A stretch of 64,000 nucleotides of DNA, taken from contig OZ345372.1 of NCBI GenBank assembly GCA_977006965.1, forward strand, positions 868,001 to 932,000, in the 5' to 3' direction. This DNA is from Phymatolithon calcareum (Eukaryota; Rhodophyta; Florideophyceae; Hapalidiales). Positions within the stretch are counted from its first letter, which is position 1, and each line of letters begins with the position of its first letter. This document shows positions 30,401 to 41,200 of the stretch, one piece after another. Position numbers and translations under genes: made by a program. The notes under the pieces were generated by a model. That model saw nothing but the letters and a program-made list of their open reading frames with translations. It was not told where the DNA came from and made no database searches.

Positions 30401-32009
30401 TACATGGTGGGGGACTCGGACGAATAAAGTGGTACCGAGCAATATGAACCGAGAATATGCGACGCATATACTCGCGAGGACGATTACGCATGAATCAATC
30501 GTCCACAAGGTACTTGTAAGAATGTAAGAGGGGAGACTTGATGATTTCATTTTGAAAGCTCCCAAAGCCACCTTGGAATAACGGGGTAGCTTTTGCAAGA
30601 TTCTCTGAGCAAAAGAAACATCCTCGGTCCGTAGTTCTGACAACATGCGTTCTTGTGAGTCTCTTGCACTCGAACTCGCATATACACACAAGACTGATTG
30701 TGTGGTGCAATACGTCCTGAAGACGACAAGATAGCCGTGAGAGACTATCACAATTGGATCCCGGTGAGCGAATTGTTTCGCATTCGTTTATAGACTTCTA
30801 TGAGATTTTAAATCCCCCCTCAATTGAGGGGGTTTCGTCAAATAGACACTAGGACAACTCAAGAAACGAGTGACGCCATTCCCGCATGAAACTCGTTAAC
30901 TATCGAGTCACTTAGACGTCCTGCAAAATGAGGACCCTAACGAGCTCGCGCAACCGGGATTTTTGGAATCGAGTCATTTAGAGTATCAAGCGTTACAGAT
31001 CTGTCGGGCTGTGTCTAGAGGAGAGTTCATAGGAAGAGTACGGAGTAAGTCGGTAGAAGATCTATGCAGGGAGAAAACCACAGAGCTAATCAAATTTTTA
31101 ACGCTGAGAACTTGCTCGGGTAAGTTCACGCCTTTGGCACTATGCAAGGAAAGAAAGAAACAGACCATTGCTGTGCAAGATCAATCCGTGTATTGGATAT
31201 GAAGAGATGCAGAGAAGCAGGTTCCTATGGAGAGATCTTCCTGTTCTGTAAAGCATTCATCTGCGTGCAGCACAGTAGACCCTCGGTTGCTGCAAGGGAG
31301 GCACCCACCAAGGGGCGTGTATGAGACTGAGAAGACACCCGAGCTGTTGGTTTCTCTGCGCCAATTCGTTCAGTATTGGGAATATCTATTCGCGCCCTCA
31401 CAACGTAACAAGACTTAAGAACTGCAGACGTTCCCTTGGAATCCGCCGAAGCTGAGAGCAGATGTGTGTGACCTTGGAGTGGGGAATAAGAGTGCTGAAG
31501 CAAACGCTGTGGAATCGGGAACGGAACGTGAATGAGCAAAATGGCGAGTCAAACAATTGAAAGCTGACGAAAGTGCCATGGGGAATGGACTACATTGCTA
31601 GAGTTCATGTGCACAGTTGGGATGCATCGATCCTCTCCAAGTTGGAGCAGCCAGCCAAATACGTTTGATACACGTCGTGTTTCTGAGAAGTCAACAGCAT
31701 TGAGTGTTCTCTAGGTAAATTATACGTATAGCCGGGATTACGATGTGGCATTCGCCTTGCTTGAGCTTAAGAGTCACTGTCCACTGTCCTTGGAGCCCAA
31801 TGATGAACCAGCGCGCCACACATGTATATTTCTTTGCATAGTGCCGCAGTAGAAGTTGAAGCTTCTAGTTACGCGGGAAGTGGAGATTATTTCCATAAGA
31901 GATGCTCTGTTTTGAGAAAAAAAGTAAAAATCGAAGTTTGTTTTCCGAGATTAAACTGGGTGTGTAAATAGGCTGGTAAATCCACCTCTGTTGCATTACG
32001 TCATAACGT
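30401..32009. other. Gene-poor region with a solo piggyBac-like end
   Basis: No supported gene. At 30814-30850 the sequence CCCCTCAATTGAGGGG followed by AATAGACACTAGG resembles the subterminal palindrome and terminus of the piggyBac-like elements at 47896-50822 (CCTCAATTGAGG...AAACTAGACA). It looks like an isolated, diverged element end. The rest holds only short frames. Confidence 0.5.
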
Positions 32010-32022
32010 CCGCAGCCGTCTT

Positions 32023-32126
32023 ACGTTCAGGTCGTAGTGGACGTTGTCCGCGTGAGTTCGAATCTCACCGGTGACATGTCGGAATGTCACCGTGGCCGAG
32101 CGGTTTTTCGAATCGCATAAGGCGCT
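32023..32126 (+). tRNA. Permuted tRNA-Leu(CAG) gene with D-loop insertion
   Basis: The 3' half precedes the 5' half. The 3' half (32023-32076) has anticodon loop TTCAGGT (CAG at 32028-32030), stem strand CGTAG, variable arm with GGAC/GTCC stem, T-arm GTGAG-TTCGAAT-CTCAC, acceptor strand CGGTGAC and discriminator A. Nine bases (32077-32085) follow, then the 5' half (32086-32126): acceptor GTCACCG (perfect 7-bp match), TG, D-arm GCC...GGC, G26, then CT. Joining CT to ACG makes anticodon stem CTACG/CGTAG, five perfect pairs. The D-loop carries about 13 extra nt (32105-32117) able to form a GCGGTT/AATCGC hairpin. Outer flanks CCGCAG (32010-32015) and TTGCGG (32136-32141) can pair, as expected for a bulge-helix-bulge precursor. 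A TTTT terminator is at 32150-32153. Without the insertion the tRNA is 82 nt. Confidence 0.88.
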
Positions 32127-32580
32127 AGTTGCCAGTTGCGGCGTACCTCTTTTGCTCTTGTAACTGTTCCAGTTTCCAACTTTTTCCCCACATCACTATG
32201 ACTGCGTGAATGTGCACGGCTACGGTTTTCTTACTGCATCTGAGAGCAATCTAATGCTGTCAGATGCAATGTGAAAACTATTAAAATAGTTTTAATGTCG
32301 CAAAATCGATCTTGCGGAAAGGCGCCAGACATATTGACGGAGTTTTTTGTATACAGTTTAACGGCAGCCCTGAATTGTCGATTTCCTCCGCACGGCAGTG
32401 GTGCACAAACAGTTCCCTTCGACGGGTTGACGAGTGGGTATTGAATTACTGTAAAAGAATGAAAATGAACACAAATTGCCACAAGGCACAATTGTGATCG
32501 CAAACGGCGACGATTCACGGCTATCAGGATGCATCTTTTCGCCCTCTATGCCTTACGTCTGTTTTCGGCCAACCATTGTA

Positions 32581-32612
<32 letters not shown>

Positions 32613-33625
32613 AGCGGGGTCAGGCATATAAAACGAAGGCTCAGAAGGCATTCATGCATGCCTTCCGAGCTGATTTGCCTTTGTACAAGTTATTATCCTT
32701 ACAAGACCACAGTAGATTGGCGCCCAGGATTCGTATTTCTTTTCTGCATAGTTGCAATCTGCGCGCGTGTGTCCACACGAAGAGCGGCTCCAAGTTCCGA
32801 GTCTCTTTGCTCAGCCCTAACCACAAGAGCGGGGCCAAAAAGTCTTCAGCGTCAGCGAACTTGCGATCTGCTGTAGACCTGTGATTGGGATTCGGCGACT
32901 GTGATCTGTCAGCGGTCCATCAAAATGTAATAACATTTTTCGCGGGGCAATTCTCCACTCTCTAAAAATGTTATTACGAAAATATGCCTTTCTATTGGTT
33001 GAATAGTCGTTACAGTCGGTCTCTTCGGTCCATTCCCCGTTCGAAGCTCGGCCCAATCACACAAGTTAACGGAATACACAAAAATAGATGTTCTGAATTT
33101 TTATCGCAATACTGATGGACGTGGCAGTTTCAACGTGGCCCTGCAACCTTATTTTCTTCCTGAATCATCGCTGTAACGGGTTAGGGTAAGCAGGCGGTCA
33201 TGAATGGGGAGTACAGTACAGTCGCAATACAATCTCCCTCGACCTCCACCACAACTTTGCGCAGCGGGAGGACGCTCATGAACAAATACGGCTTGTTGGA
33301 CAAAAATAGATAAAATTTTCCGCTACATTCGATCATCCTACTCGGCATTTGTTTCATTCATGCGTTCCGTTTGATTTCCTGTCGTATCCATCATGTGCAC
33401 ATTCGCAGCAAAACTGACTGCCGATCCCACACTATGACAAATAATATCCCCCTCATCAACGCTCTTCGCCAGACCGCATCATCCACGGCGAGAACGGACC
33501 CTACCCCTTCGTCGCCGTCAGTCCACCCTTCGTTGTTCCTGTACGTCCTTCCAGTCGAACACATACTCGCACAATAGCCCTAACCAACTACGAGTTATTG
33601 CTCTTCTGCTTGCCACCGTCAAACC
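32127..33625. other. Gene-poor region with microsatellite and foldback
   Basis: Holds a (TA)n microsatellite (about 32586-32611) and a foldback with 14-nt perfect arms (32927-32940 and 32964-32977, GTAATAACATTTTT and its complement). The last 250 bp are pyrimidine-rich and form the promoter/5' UTR of the next gene. No other gene is seen. Confidence 0.6.
32586..32611. repeat. (TA)n microsatellite
   Basis: A run of alternating T and A of about 26 bp. Confidence 0.95.
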
Positions 33626-34966
33626 ATGCAATCTCGTTTCTCTCTCAATTCCGACGACATCTATTCGCTCGCCACCGTCTCGCCTGCAAGAGACCATCAT
33701 GATGCCGGGTTAACCCTGAAAGATCTTCGCTCCACCACGGGGTCATCTCTTTCGCAAGAGGACTTCGAAATTAAACCGTTGAACCTGCACGAATCACTGT
33801 CCGACGACACACCCCCAATGTCTCGTCGTCAAATGACGAGAAGCCGTACCAGTGTTGCTGAAACTGTACTACCCGAAATGGACGACACCTTGCAAAACGA
33901 CCGTCAAACCTCCACCGGAAAGAACGACCAAACTTGGACAAGGATAGTCTCCTGTGTCGCGGAAACAGTACTCCCTGACGGAAACAATGTTGATAATTCC
34001 GACAGTTTAAGCACCAGCAGACAATCTCTCGACTTCAGTCCCTTCTCTGTCAACTTCGAGGTCGCAACCCGCCTTTCTTCACCTTCCTCCTCCTCCGTTT
34101 CCATCCCGCATCCCGACGACACCACCATTGTCCCGAACATCGGCGCGCGTCTCGAGCGTTTCTACCGACTCACTGATACGCGCGACCTGCGTAAGATGCA
34201 TTTATGTGCCGACCTCGACCTTCATGTTTCCGATGGAGCCGGCTGGGACATTGGTTACCGTAACGTCTCCACCATACTTTCATCCCTGCTGCCCGATGCG
34301 GAAATCGGAGCCGTGTTACGCGCGGCCGGTATATTCGATGCGCCTGATGCATCTGAAATCGCACTTGGAATCGAGCGGGCATGGGCCTTAGGTTACGATG
34401 AGGTTGGTGCCCGACATTATGAGGGGTCTGTGGCAGGTAAATGGATAGGAGGTACGGAGGTTGCGGTGCTGTTTCATTCACTTGGATTACGGGCACGTTG
34501 CATGACGTTCGATATGCGCGGCGCAATCAAACGGAAAAGAATGATGGATTGGGTTTTTCGTTACTTTGATGACAGATGTGCCGGATCTAATTGTCTGCTG
34601 CATACACGTGGTGATCACGGATGCTGTGTGGCGCCACTGTTCTGTCAATGGAGTGGACATTCTGTTACCATTGTCGGGGCAGAACGGACGTGGAAGGGGG
34701 AGACGAGATTGCTGGTGTTGGATCCGGTTCGTTCGTTTGCTGAGCACTTTCGGGGAAGGGGTGTCAAGTCGAAAATGCTGTTTGTGAGAAGGGGTGAAAA
34801 TCATCCACAATTCGACGTGGAGAGGATGCAGATTGTGTTTCTGGATATGGTGCCGCTGCTGAAGGATCAGGAATTGCAAGGGAACAAGGGGATGAAGGGA
34901 AGTACGAGGCAAAGTTGGAAAATTAACGGACGTGCGCGGAAGGGAAAAGTCCCGCCGTCTGCGTGA
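33626..34966 (+). CDS. Peptidase C78 (UFSP2/ZUP1 family) homologue lacking the catalytic Cys
   Basis: 446 residues from the ATG at 33626, single exon. The N-terminal half is Ser/Thr/Asp-rich and contains two copies of VAETVLP (in TSVAETVLPEMDD and SCVAETVLPDGNN). The C-terminal half is a C78 domain as in UFM1 proteases and the deubiquitinase ZUP1. It has GWDIGYRNVSTILSSLLPD (206-224), SVAGKWIGGTEVAVLFHSLG and the His motif WSGHSVTIVGAE (H345). LLVLDPVRSF follows (D366, 21 residues after the His, as in the family). Active members have Cys before GYRN; here residue 209 is Ile (codon ATT at 34250-34252). It is therefore predicted to bind ubiquitin or UFM1-like substrates without cleaving them, unless another Cys substitutes. 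Confidence 0.82.
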   Translation: MQSRFSLNSDDIYSLATVSPARDHHDAGLTLKDLRSTTGSSLSQEDFEIKPLNLHESLSDDTPPMSRRQMTRSRTSVAETVLPEMDDTLQNDRQTSTGKNDQTWTRIVSCVAETVLPDGNNVDNSDSLSTSRQSLDFSPFSVNFEVATRLSSPSSSSVSIPHPDDTTIVPNIGARLERFYRLTDTRDLRKMHLCADLDLHVSDGAGWDIGYRNVSTILSSLLPDAEIGAVLRAAGIFDAPDASEIALGIERAWALGYDEVGARHYEGSVAGKWIGGTEVAVLFHSLGLRARCMTFDMRGAIKRKRMMDWVFRYFDDRCAGSNCLLHTRGDHGCCVAPLFCQWSGHSVTIVGAERTWKGETRLLVLDPVRSFAEHFRGRGVKSKMLFVRRGENHPQFDVERMQIVFLDMVPLLKDQELQGNKGMKGSTRQSWKINGRARKGKVPPSA

Positions 34967-35165
34967 GTCGGATTACCTCCCGCCGCGTCGATGGCTGGGA
35001 GTCAGAAAGACTGATGACCTGGATTTTCGCGAATATGGTGCGGCAGTTTAGGAATTATTATAGTAAAGCATTATTATCTTTCTTGCCATAGCTATCGTCG
35101 AGCCCTTCGGCAAGTCGAACGCTATCAGGGGATTGTTCACACGCTATCGCTGTAGAGAGTTGCTG
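34967..35165. other. 3' flanking region
   Basis: Short spacer between the C78 homologue and the MITE; no feature is seen. Confidence 0.4.
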
Positions 35166-35173
35166 TGGTAGTG

Positions 35174-35500
35174 CAAAGCATTGGAATTATTTATTTATTT
35201 TTATTCTTTTCTCGAAAAGTGTCGAGAATAAATAATTTATTGTTGAACGCAGAAGCAATAAATTATTGTATTCAAGTTCAGCGAGGTATAAATAACTGGT
35301 TATTCCCCGAATTATTGGATCCTTCTTGCTACTTTCTGTCGCGATAGAATAACCGGATCGAAAAAATGAGGAGTCCGATACAATAATTGTCGCAACCACG
35401 ACGATCTCAATAAATACAATAAATATGCGAGACTCAGGAATAAATTATTGGAACAATAATTTAAATAATTACAATAGCAATTATTTTTTCCAATGCTTTG
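35174..35500. mobile_element. hAT-type MITE, 327 bp
   Basis: Terminal inverted repeats begin CAAAGCATTGGAATTATT on the left and end AATTATTTTTTCCAATGCTTTG on the right. The element is flanked by a perfect 8-bp direct repeat TGGTAGTG (35166-35173 and 35501-35508), the length expected for hAT elements. The interior is strongly AT-rich with repeated AATAAATTATT-like palindromes and has no coding capacity. Confidence 0.9.
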
Positions 35501-35508
35501 TGGTAGTG

Positions 35509-36859
35509 TACCTCTATGGCTTAGCCAGTCTCAACCGAGTGTTGATTTCTGTGGGGAACCTTTTGATTTCTGCGAGCAAAAGAGACAGAAAACAGCCCAT
35601 TCGTAGACAGTGTAGCATAGCACAAAGTGGCAAAGATTAAAGGGGTAAACGCTGTGCAGACGAATGTATGCTTCCCTCCCACTATGACTGCGAATTCTCC
35701 TTGCTACGCTGGTCTTCGTGAGGTTCGTGAAATGGGGAATCCTATCAAACTCATATGGAGAGAATTTGCAGTAATGCCTACGAAACAAGGGGTTGACAGA
35801 AGAGAAGGCGTGATCGGGGGATAGGGACTGCCGCGCGAACGCAGGCAATCCCAGTAACATAAATTTAGCACCCAAAGGCCTCGTTTCGAGACCCTTGTGG
35901 ACGTCAAGCAACCCTACCAGCTCCGTAAGGAACGGCGTGCAATGGGTGCTCTCGGACCAGCCCACGCCCCCTTCTTGAATCGGCAGTGGACGGCGCCAGG
36001 TAAGTATACCGAATCTTGAAGGATGCGACCTCGGAACGCAATTTATACCATCCCGATAATGCTGCCAGGGGACAACAAAATTAATTTTGGAAGAAAAACT
36101 GAACAAGCTAGTATGGGCCCTAATGCTTACAGTACACTTCTTATCTTTTTCGAAATATTTTAGGGAACATCAAAATATTTCAGGATGTAACTGTATGCTA
36201 ATTGAGTCACTCCCAACTGGTTGTAGAACATACTTACGTTCCGCCACCTGCCCGAAGTCCTGGTGTGAGCGCGCCAGGCGGCACAGAATAACAGGCTACT
36301 GATGGATGCTGTGGAGCTAAAAAATGGCAGATTTGCTGAGCAGACTGGTCCCTGCTCATTGCGATTGCGTCCCCTTTGAGGGTACGCTCCAATCTGATGG
36401 TCCTGTTGCGAAACGTGACGCGTGAAACTACTGCACTGATTATCGCCCGTGAAGACTGGTGCTACACATGGTTAGTGACACTGCGGGCTGTGTATGCAAG
36501 CAATCGCGGATAGCTGTAAAACCAATTCTTCGCAAACAATGTGGAATGCACCCCGAGTGGTGTCAGGCCCTGATGGGACACTCGTGCACGTATTTCCCAT
36601 ACTCACCCGACGGGAAACGCAGTGTTCTATCTTTGCCCATGAATTCCACAAAGAGGAATTTGCCCTGTACATGTCCAAGAGATGAGCGCAATATTCCTGC
36701 GAAACGAATACGGGGGAACCGGTGCAACGCATCCCGTACTGAACTAGCAACGTCCCCTGTGTCAAAGTGGCAAGCGACATGGAGGTCATCCACAACGTTG
36801 AACAATGGCGAGATTCAGGTTCTTCATGACTCCACGCGCTGCATGAAGATGGGCATCGA
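35509..36859. other. Gene-poor region with coding-like remnants
   Basis: No complete gene. On the minus strand, 36805-36563 reads NVVDDLHVACHFDTGDVASS and continues protein-like for about 80 residues (FPRIRFAGIL, GKFLFVEFMGKDRTLRFP). The VVDD box could be a decayed reverse-transcriptase YVDD, but the evidence is weak. A minus-strand frame at 35531-36106 is open for 191 codons without known motifs. Confidence 0.35.
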
Positions 36860-37560
36860 ATCCCTCCATGTATCTTCACGACGTATGGCGACGAATCTGT
36901 GCACTGTGGTTTAGAACATGAACAAGAAGCGCGGGGCATCGAAGGCCGCAAATTGGCGACCCGCGTTGTGCGGTTTAGCGAAGAGACGTGTACGTAAATG
37001 TCACCATTCGGGAGGACCGAAAGTGCTACAGTACTGTATGCTGCTGTACTGCTGTGCAGAAGAACCTCCTGTCGAGCTTGGACATCAATGGCAGTCGCTG
37101 GAGGTGAAACACTTCTATTTGTTGGCCAGTGCTGTGATTCGTGTCAAGAGTGATTTGCCAGCGCAAATAGCGAGTAGTTACGATTGGTACACAAATAGTG
37201 GAAATAAAATTTCAGGCCTACGTGCCGACCACGAAATTCTCAACTTCTCACCGACGACCGGTGAGGTAGGTTGATCCACCTTAATGATTGCGTACACAAG
37301 CGAGTTTACTTCTTACGTCGTAAAGCGTTCCCCCAGTATCAGCGGCATGGCATATATGTTGCCTGCTCACTTCTTAACACACACTAATTACTCTCTTCTA
37401 GAACAATGTAGCAAATCTGGGCCTCACATTCGGACTGCCTCCACGCCAAAGTGTGTACGGCGGATACTCAATGGCCCAGTCCCCCGAATAATCTCACATC
37501 AAGGATATGATTTTTGAGACAGGTCTCAGCGGACGTGTCTGGAAAAACGAATATAGTGAG

Positions 37561-38193
37561 TGTGAAACGCAAGCCGATTTGTCTTTTATTTATCTCAGGA
37601 CGGGTTTAGCCAGGGTGCTGATTTAGGGCGTGAAAGGGTAGGGCACTGTTCTGGGGTATGTATGCCTTGCCAGGGTAGCGCTGAAATCCGTTACATCTAC
37701 TGAGATTATGTGGCTTCCACCGAAACAAGTTGCAAGGGAATATTCTCTCGGCATATGTTTGCCGAGTGTTCAATAATGTTGAAATACTATTACGAATGGT
37801 TGGCGGTTAAGGATGTGGCATGGCAGTGGAATCATGGGAGATTTTCTGGGTTGCCGCACGCCGCTGTATCATAGTGGTTGACAAAAAAGGGGAATATAAA
37901 AGAAACAAGAGGGGAACTTGTGAAGGAGAGTTGAGGGGAGGGACTACGGAAAGCTTCGTAGTAAAGCAGTAAATCCGACACACTCTTTTGCTCCTTTCTG
38001 GTTTATCAAGAGCTCCCTCGACCGTCGGGTCTCAAGTGGGACAGCGAACGCCCAAGGTAGGGCAACAGTCTACCGTGATACACATCCAGGTCGCCGTGGT
38101 GCTGGTCATCGACTACACGGTGCGGCCGTGACAAGCAGTTAATCCGCGAGACCTTGAGGCGCAGTACCTCCGTGTGTCAGCGGGCATTTTACA
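37561..38193 (+). repeat. 5' LTR of Copia element
   Basis: Starts TGTGAAACGC and ends GGGCATTTTACA. A TATA box (TATAAAA, 37895-37901) lies in the middle and is the likely U3 promoter. Confidence 0.97.
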
Positions 38194-38205
38194 GTTATGG
38201 GCCCA
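38194..38205 (+). promoter_or_regulatory. Primer-binding site matching the anticodon region of initiator tRNA-Met
   Basis: GTTATGGGCCCA directly follows the 5' LTR. It is the exact complement of TGGGCCCATAAC, the anticodon stem-loop of plant-type initiator tRNA-Met, ending at position 39. This is the half-tRNA priming mode known from Drosophila copia. The gag-pol ATG (38197) lies inside it. Confidence 0.8.
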
Positions 38206-41200
38206 GGCTATGTCAGAAGCCGCAATGTCGCGAGAAGCAATGTCTCCGACAGGGTAGGGTCCGTTAGAGCGGGTGAGGTCCCTGTGTGTTACGATAACAC
38301 AAATCCGCGAGTTTACCGGAGACTGGTATGCGACTGGGTGGCATTCCAGGACCTGTCAGCCAGAGATTCAAGTAAGAAGCTAACTCTTGGTCAGCAAATA
38401 CTCGCAATCGTTACGAATATTCGAGGGAACGCGGGGTTAAGGATGGGGCACATACCATCCTTGCTCAGCAAGGATATGACGAGAGCGGACTTCATGAAAA
38501 TGGTTGACTATATTCTCGACCTCGTCGATCCGGTTGACCGGGAGTCTGCATTTCTGCAGACGGCCAAAGCGTGGCAAGACTTGATGGGAAAGGTCTACCA
38601 CAGGAACCAGTCGTATGATAAATACTGGACTGAATACAGCGCTCTGAGTGTAAACTATGCGTATAGCCATGGCGCCGCCGCGAGGACTTCCGGCGTACAA
38701 GAGCTGCTCGCCCTGCTTTGCGTTCTGAACGCGAAACTATCAAGGGCTGAATTCAGTATCGTTCTGCAAGCCTCCATGAAGTTTCAGAAGGAGGCGTTAC
38801 AGGATGGGAGCGCAGGATTGCGCTCATCGCCAGCGCCAGGCATCATTGGACCGGCGTCAGCGACCCACGCCATGAGTCACTACTCGGATGTGGTCGGTGT
38901 CACTGCCGTGGAGGCAACCACCAGCACACAAAGCGATGGCGTAATGCAAACGGTGCAATTGCAGCACGAAATTGGCACCGGTGGGTCAAGCAGCTCATCA
39001 ACGAGGATGCGTAGCAAGGAGCGAACGCAGCCGGGTGTACACGAGTCGCTTGCTATATGCGCGGTGGAGCTAGCAGAGCTAGAAAGTCGTGCGAAGGAAG
39101 TTCTGGAGGCGACACAGTCGGTGGTTAATGAACTAAATGGTTGGACAGTAACACAGCCGGACGCGTCAACTATATCAAATGTTATAGCGGGCCTGCGCAC
39201 TTCTGCAGGTAAAAGCGCAGCTAGCATCACAGCATTGTCGTCAACCAAGGGAGTTGTCGATGCACTCCGTACCAGAGCGAATGACAATGATCTTTCCTAC
39301 CTGATTGGGTCAACTGTTGTGACCGAAACGGCTCCTATACCCGGACCCGTGGTGGAGGAACCACCATTGATAACTTTGGAAGCGGTGCGAATGGCGCTTC
39401 GACGAATCGATCATGGTGATCTTGCCACCAAGTCTGCGAGAAGATTGGCAGATATTGAGACGCGGTCAACAACAGATGGTTCTGGCGCCGTATCAGCGAC
39501 GACTAGCTTGGCTGGAAAGCCTCCAGATGTGAAATGCTGGGTCTGCAAAGGCGCTCACTTCTATTACGAGAGTGCTAATTGCAAAAAGCTATATGAGGAT
39601 CAGCGTTCTCGTCGACCTGCAAAGGAAGGAAATTCCAGCAAAAAGGATTCCGCCCGTGGGCAACAGAAAAATGCGCCATTTGGGTCGACTGCGCTATCGT
39701 CTGTGCGCTGGGCTGATCCACCAAAAACTGCTCTAACGAAAATGGCGGTCAATGTGCTTGAAAGTCGCGCACCACATGTGTCTGAGGAGCAGAATGGAAT
39801 TGCCAATCTTGATGCTATACTGGATGGGGGTGCAACCGCCACGGTCATAGGGCTTGAAAACTATGTTCGGTACTGCGATGATCATGGACTGGAAGCAACG
39901 GTTTCGCGTAAACGATCTTCAGACTTTACTTCCCATGCATTTGGGACCGAAGAAAATCATTCAGTCCCTCAAAAGGTCGTGGGGAGGTGCAACGTTCCAC
40001 TATCGCTCTCTGATGACGTCTTTATTCCAATTTCGTGCCTCGTCGTTGATGGAGATGTCCCTTTGGTTATCGGTAAGGATACTTTGGTCATGTACAAGTG
40101 CGTCGAGTCACATGACGCCAACTGGATAACATTCAACGCTTCCGGTAAGGACTTCCGCGTGGACACCTATGTTTCCGACAAAGACGGACATTCCAGAATT
40201 ATTATTGCCGGAGACGGGCTTTATAACAATGTTGCTAAAGCCCTCTTGCAGAAAGTGTCCGGCGATAAGCAAGCACCTCTCGGGATCATACGTCGCATTC
40301 ACCGCCGGACCCATCTGCATCCGCGTTCTATTGAGCATTTGTTGAAGCGTGCGGGAAAGTGGCGAAAGGAAATGGCTGCAGAAATTTCCCGTGTACAAGG
40401 CGAGTGTAAATCGTGCATGCGCAGCGGTGACCCTCCTCCCGCAAGTAAGTTCAGCATGAGCAAAATACACCTTAACTTCAATGAGCGTGTGTATATCGAT
40501 GTTATGTACTGGGGCACTGAGATGGTGCTCCATGTTGTGGACTATGCTACGTTCTACTCCGAATTGGCGCTCATTCCGTCTCGTGAACTGATGAAGATGC
40601 TCCGTGTCGTGACCAATATTTGGATCCTTCGTCATGGAGATCCAGTGGAGATCATTGCGGATGCGGAATTTGACAGAGGGATTGCCAGAAGGTGGGCCAA
40701 GAACTTGGGTATCAAGCTTGTCGCTTTGCCCGCCAGGAGGCACAACAAAGCCGGACCGGTTGAACGAAAGCATCGTGTTGTGAAGGATGTGCTCGAGCGA
40801 CTAGAGAACGACGCGGACAGTGCAAAACGACCATTGACTGATCTCTTAGCGGAGGCGTGCTTCATTGGAAACATATTGTACGGGAACCGAACCGCGTCGT
40901 CGTTTGAACTGGTTCGAGGGTACACTCCTTCGGTGGCTGGCACTGGAATGATGGTACTTCCGAAGGAGGCGCGAGATGCGCACTCGGAAATGGTCGCTAG
41001 GCGATTGCTAGCTAAAGTTTTACGAGCGAGACCTGCGAGCGTGAGTTCGCGAAAGATCAGAATTGGGGATGAAATTCTGGTCCTATTGCCCGGTGGTAAG
41101 AGGCCACGCGGGGAATGGGTCAAGCGTAAGGTGAAGTCTGTACGTGAGGACTACTCAGTTATCGTCGGGACTGGTCGAAATCGATGCGTGATCGCACCGG

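Noticed and set aside
35531-36106. 191-codon minus-strand frame
   Set aside because: Composition and lack of motifs fit chance; no neighbouring exon or homologue could be recognised.
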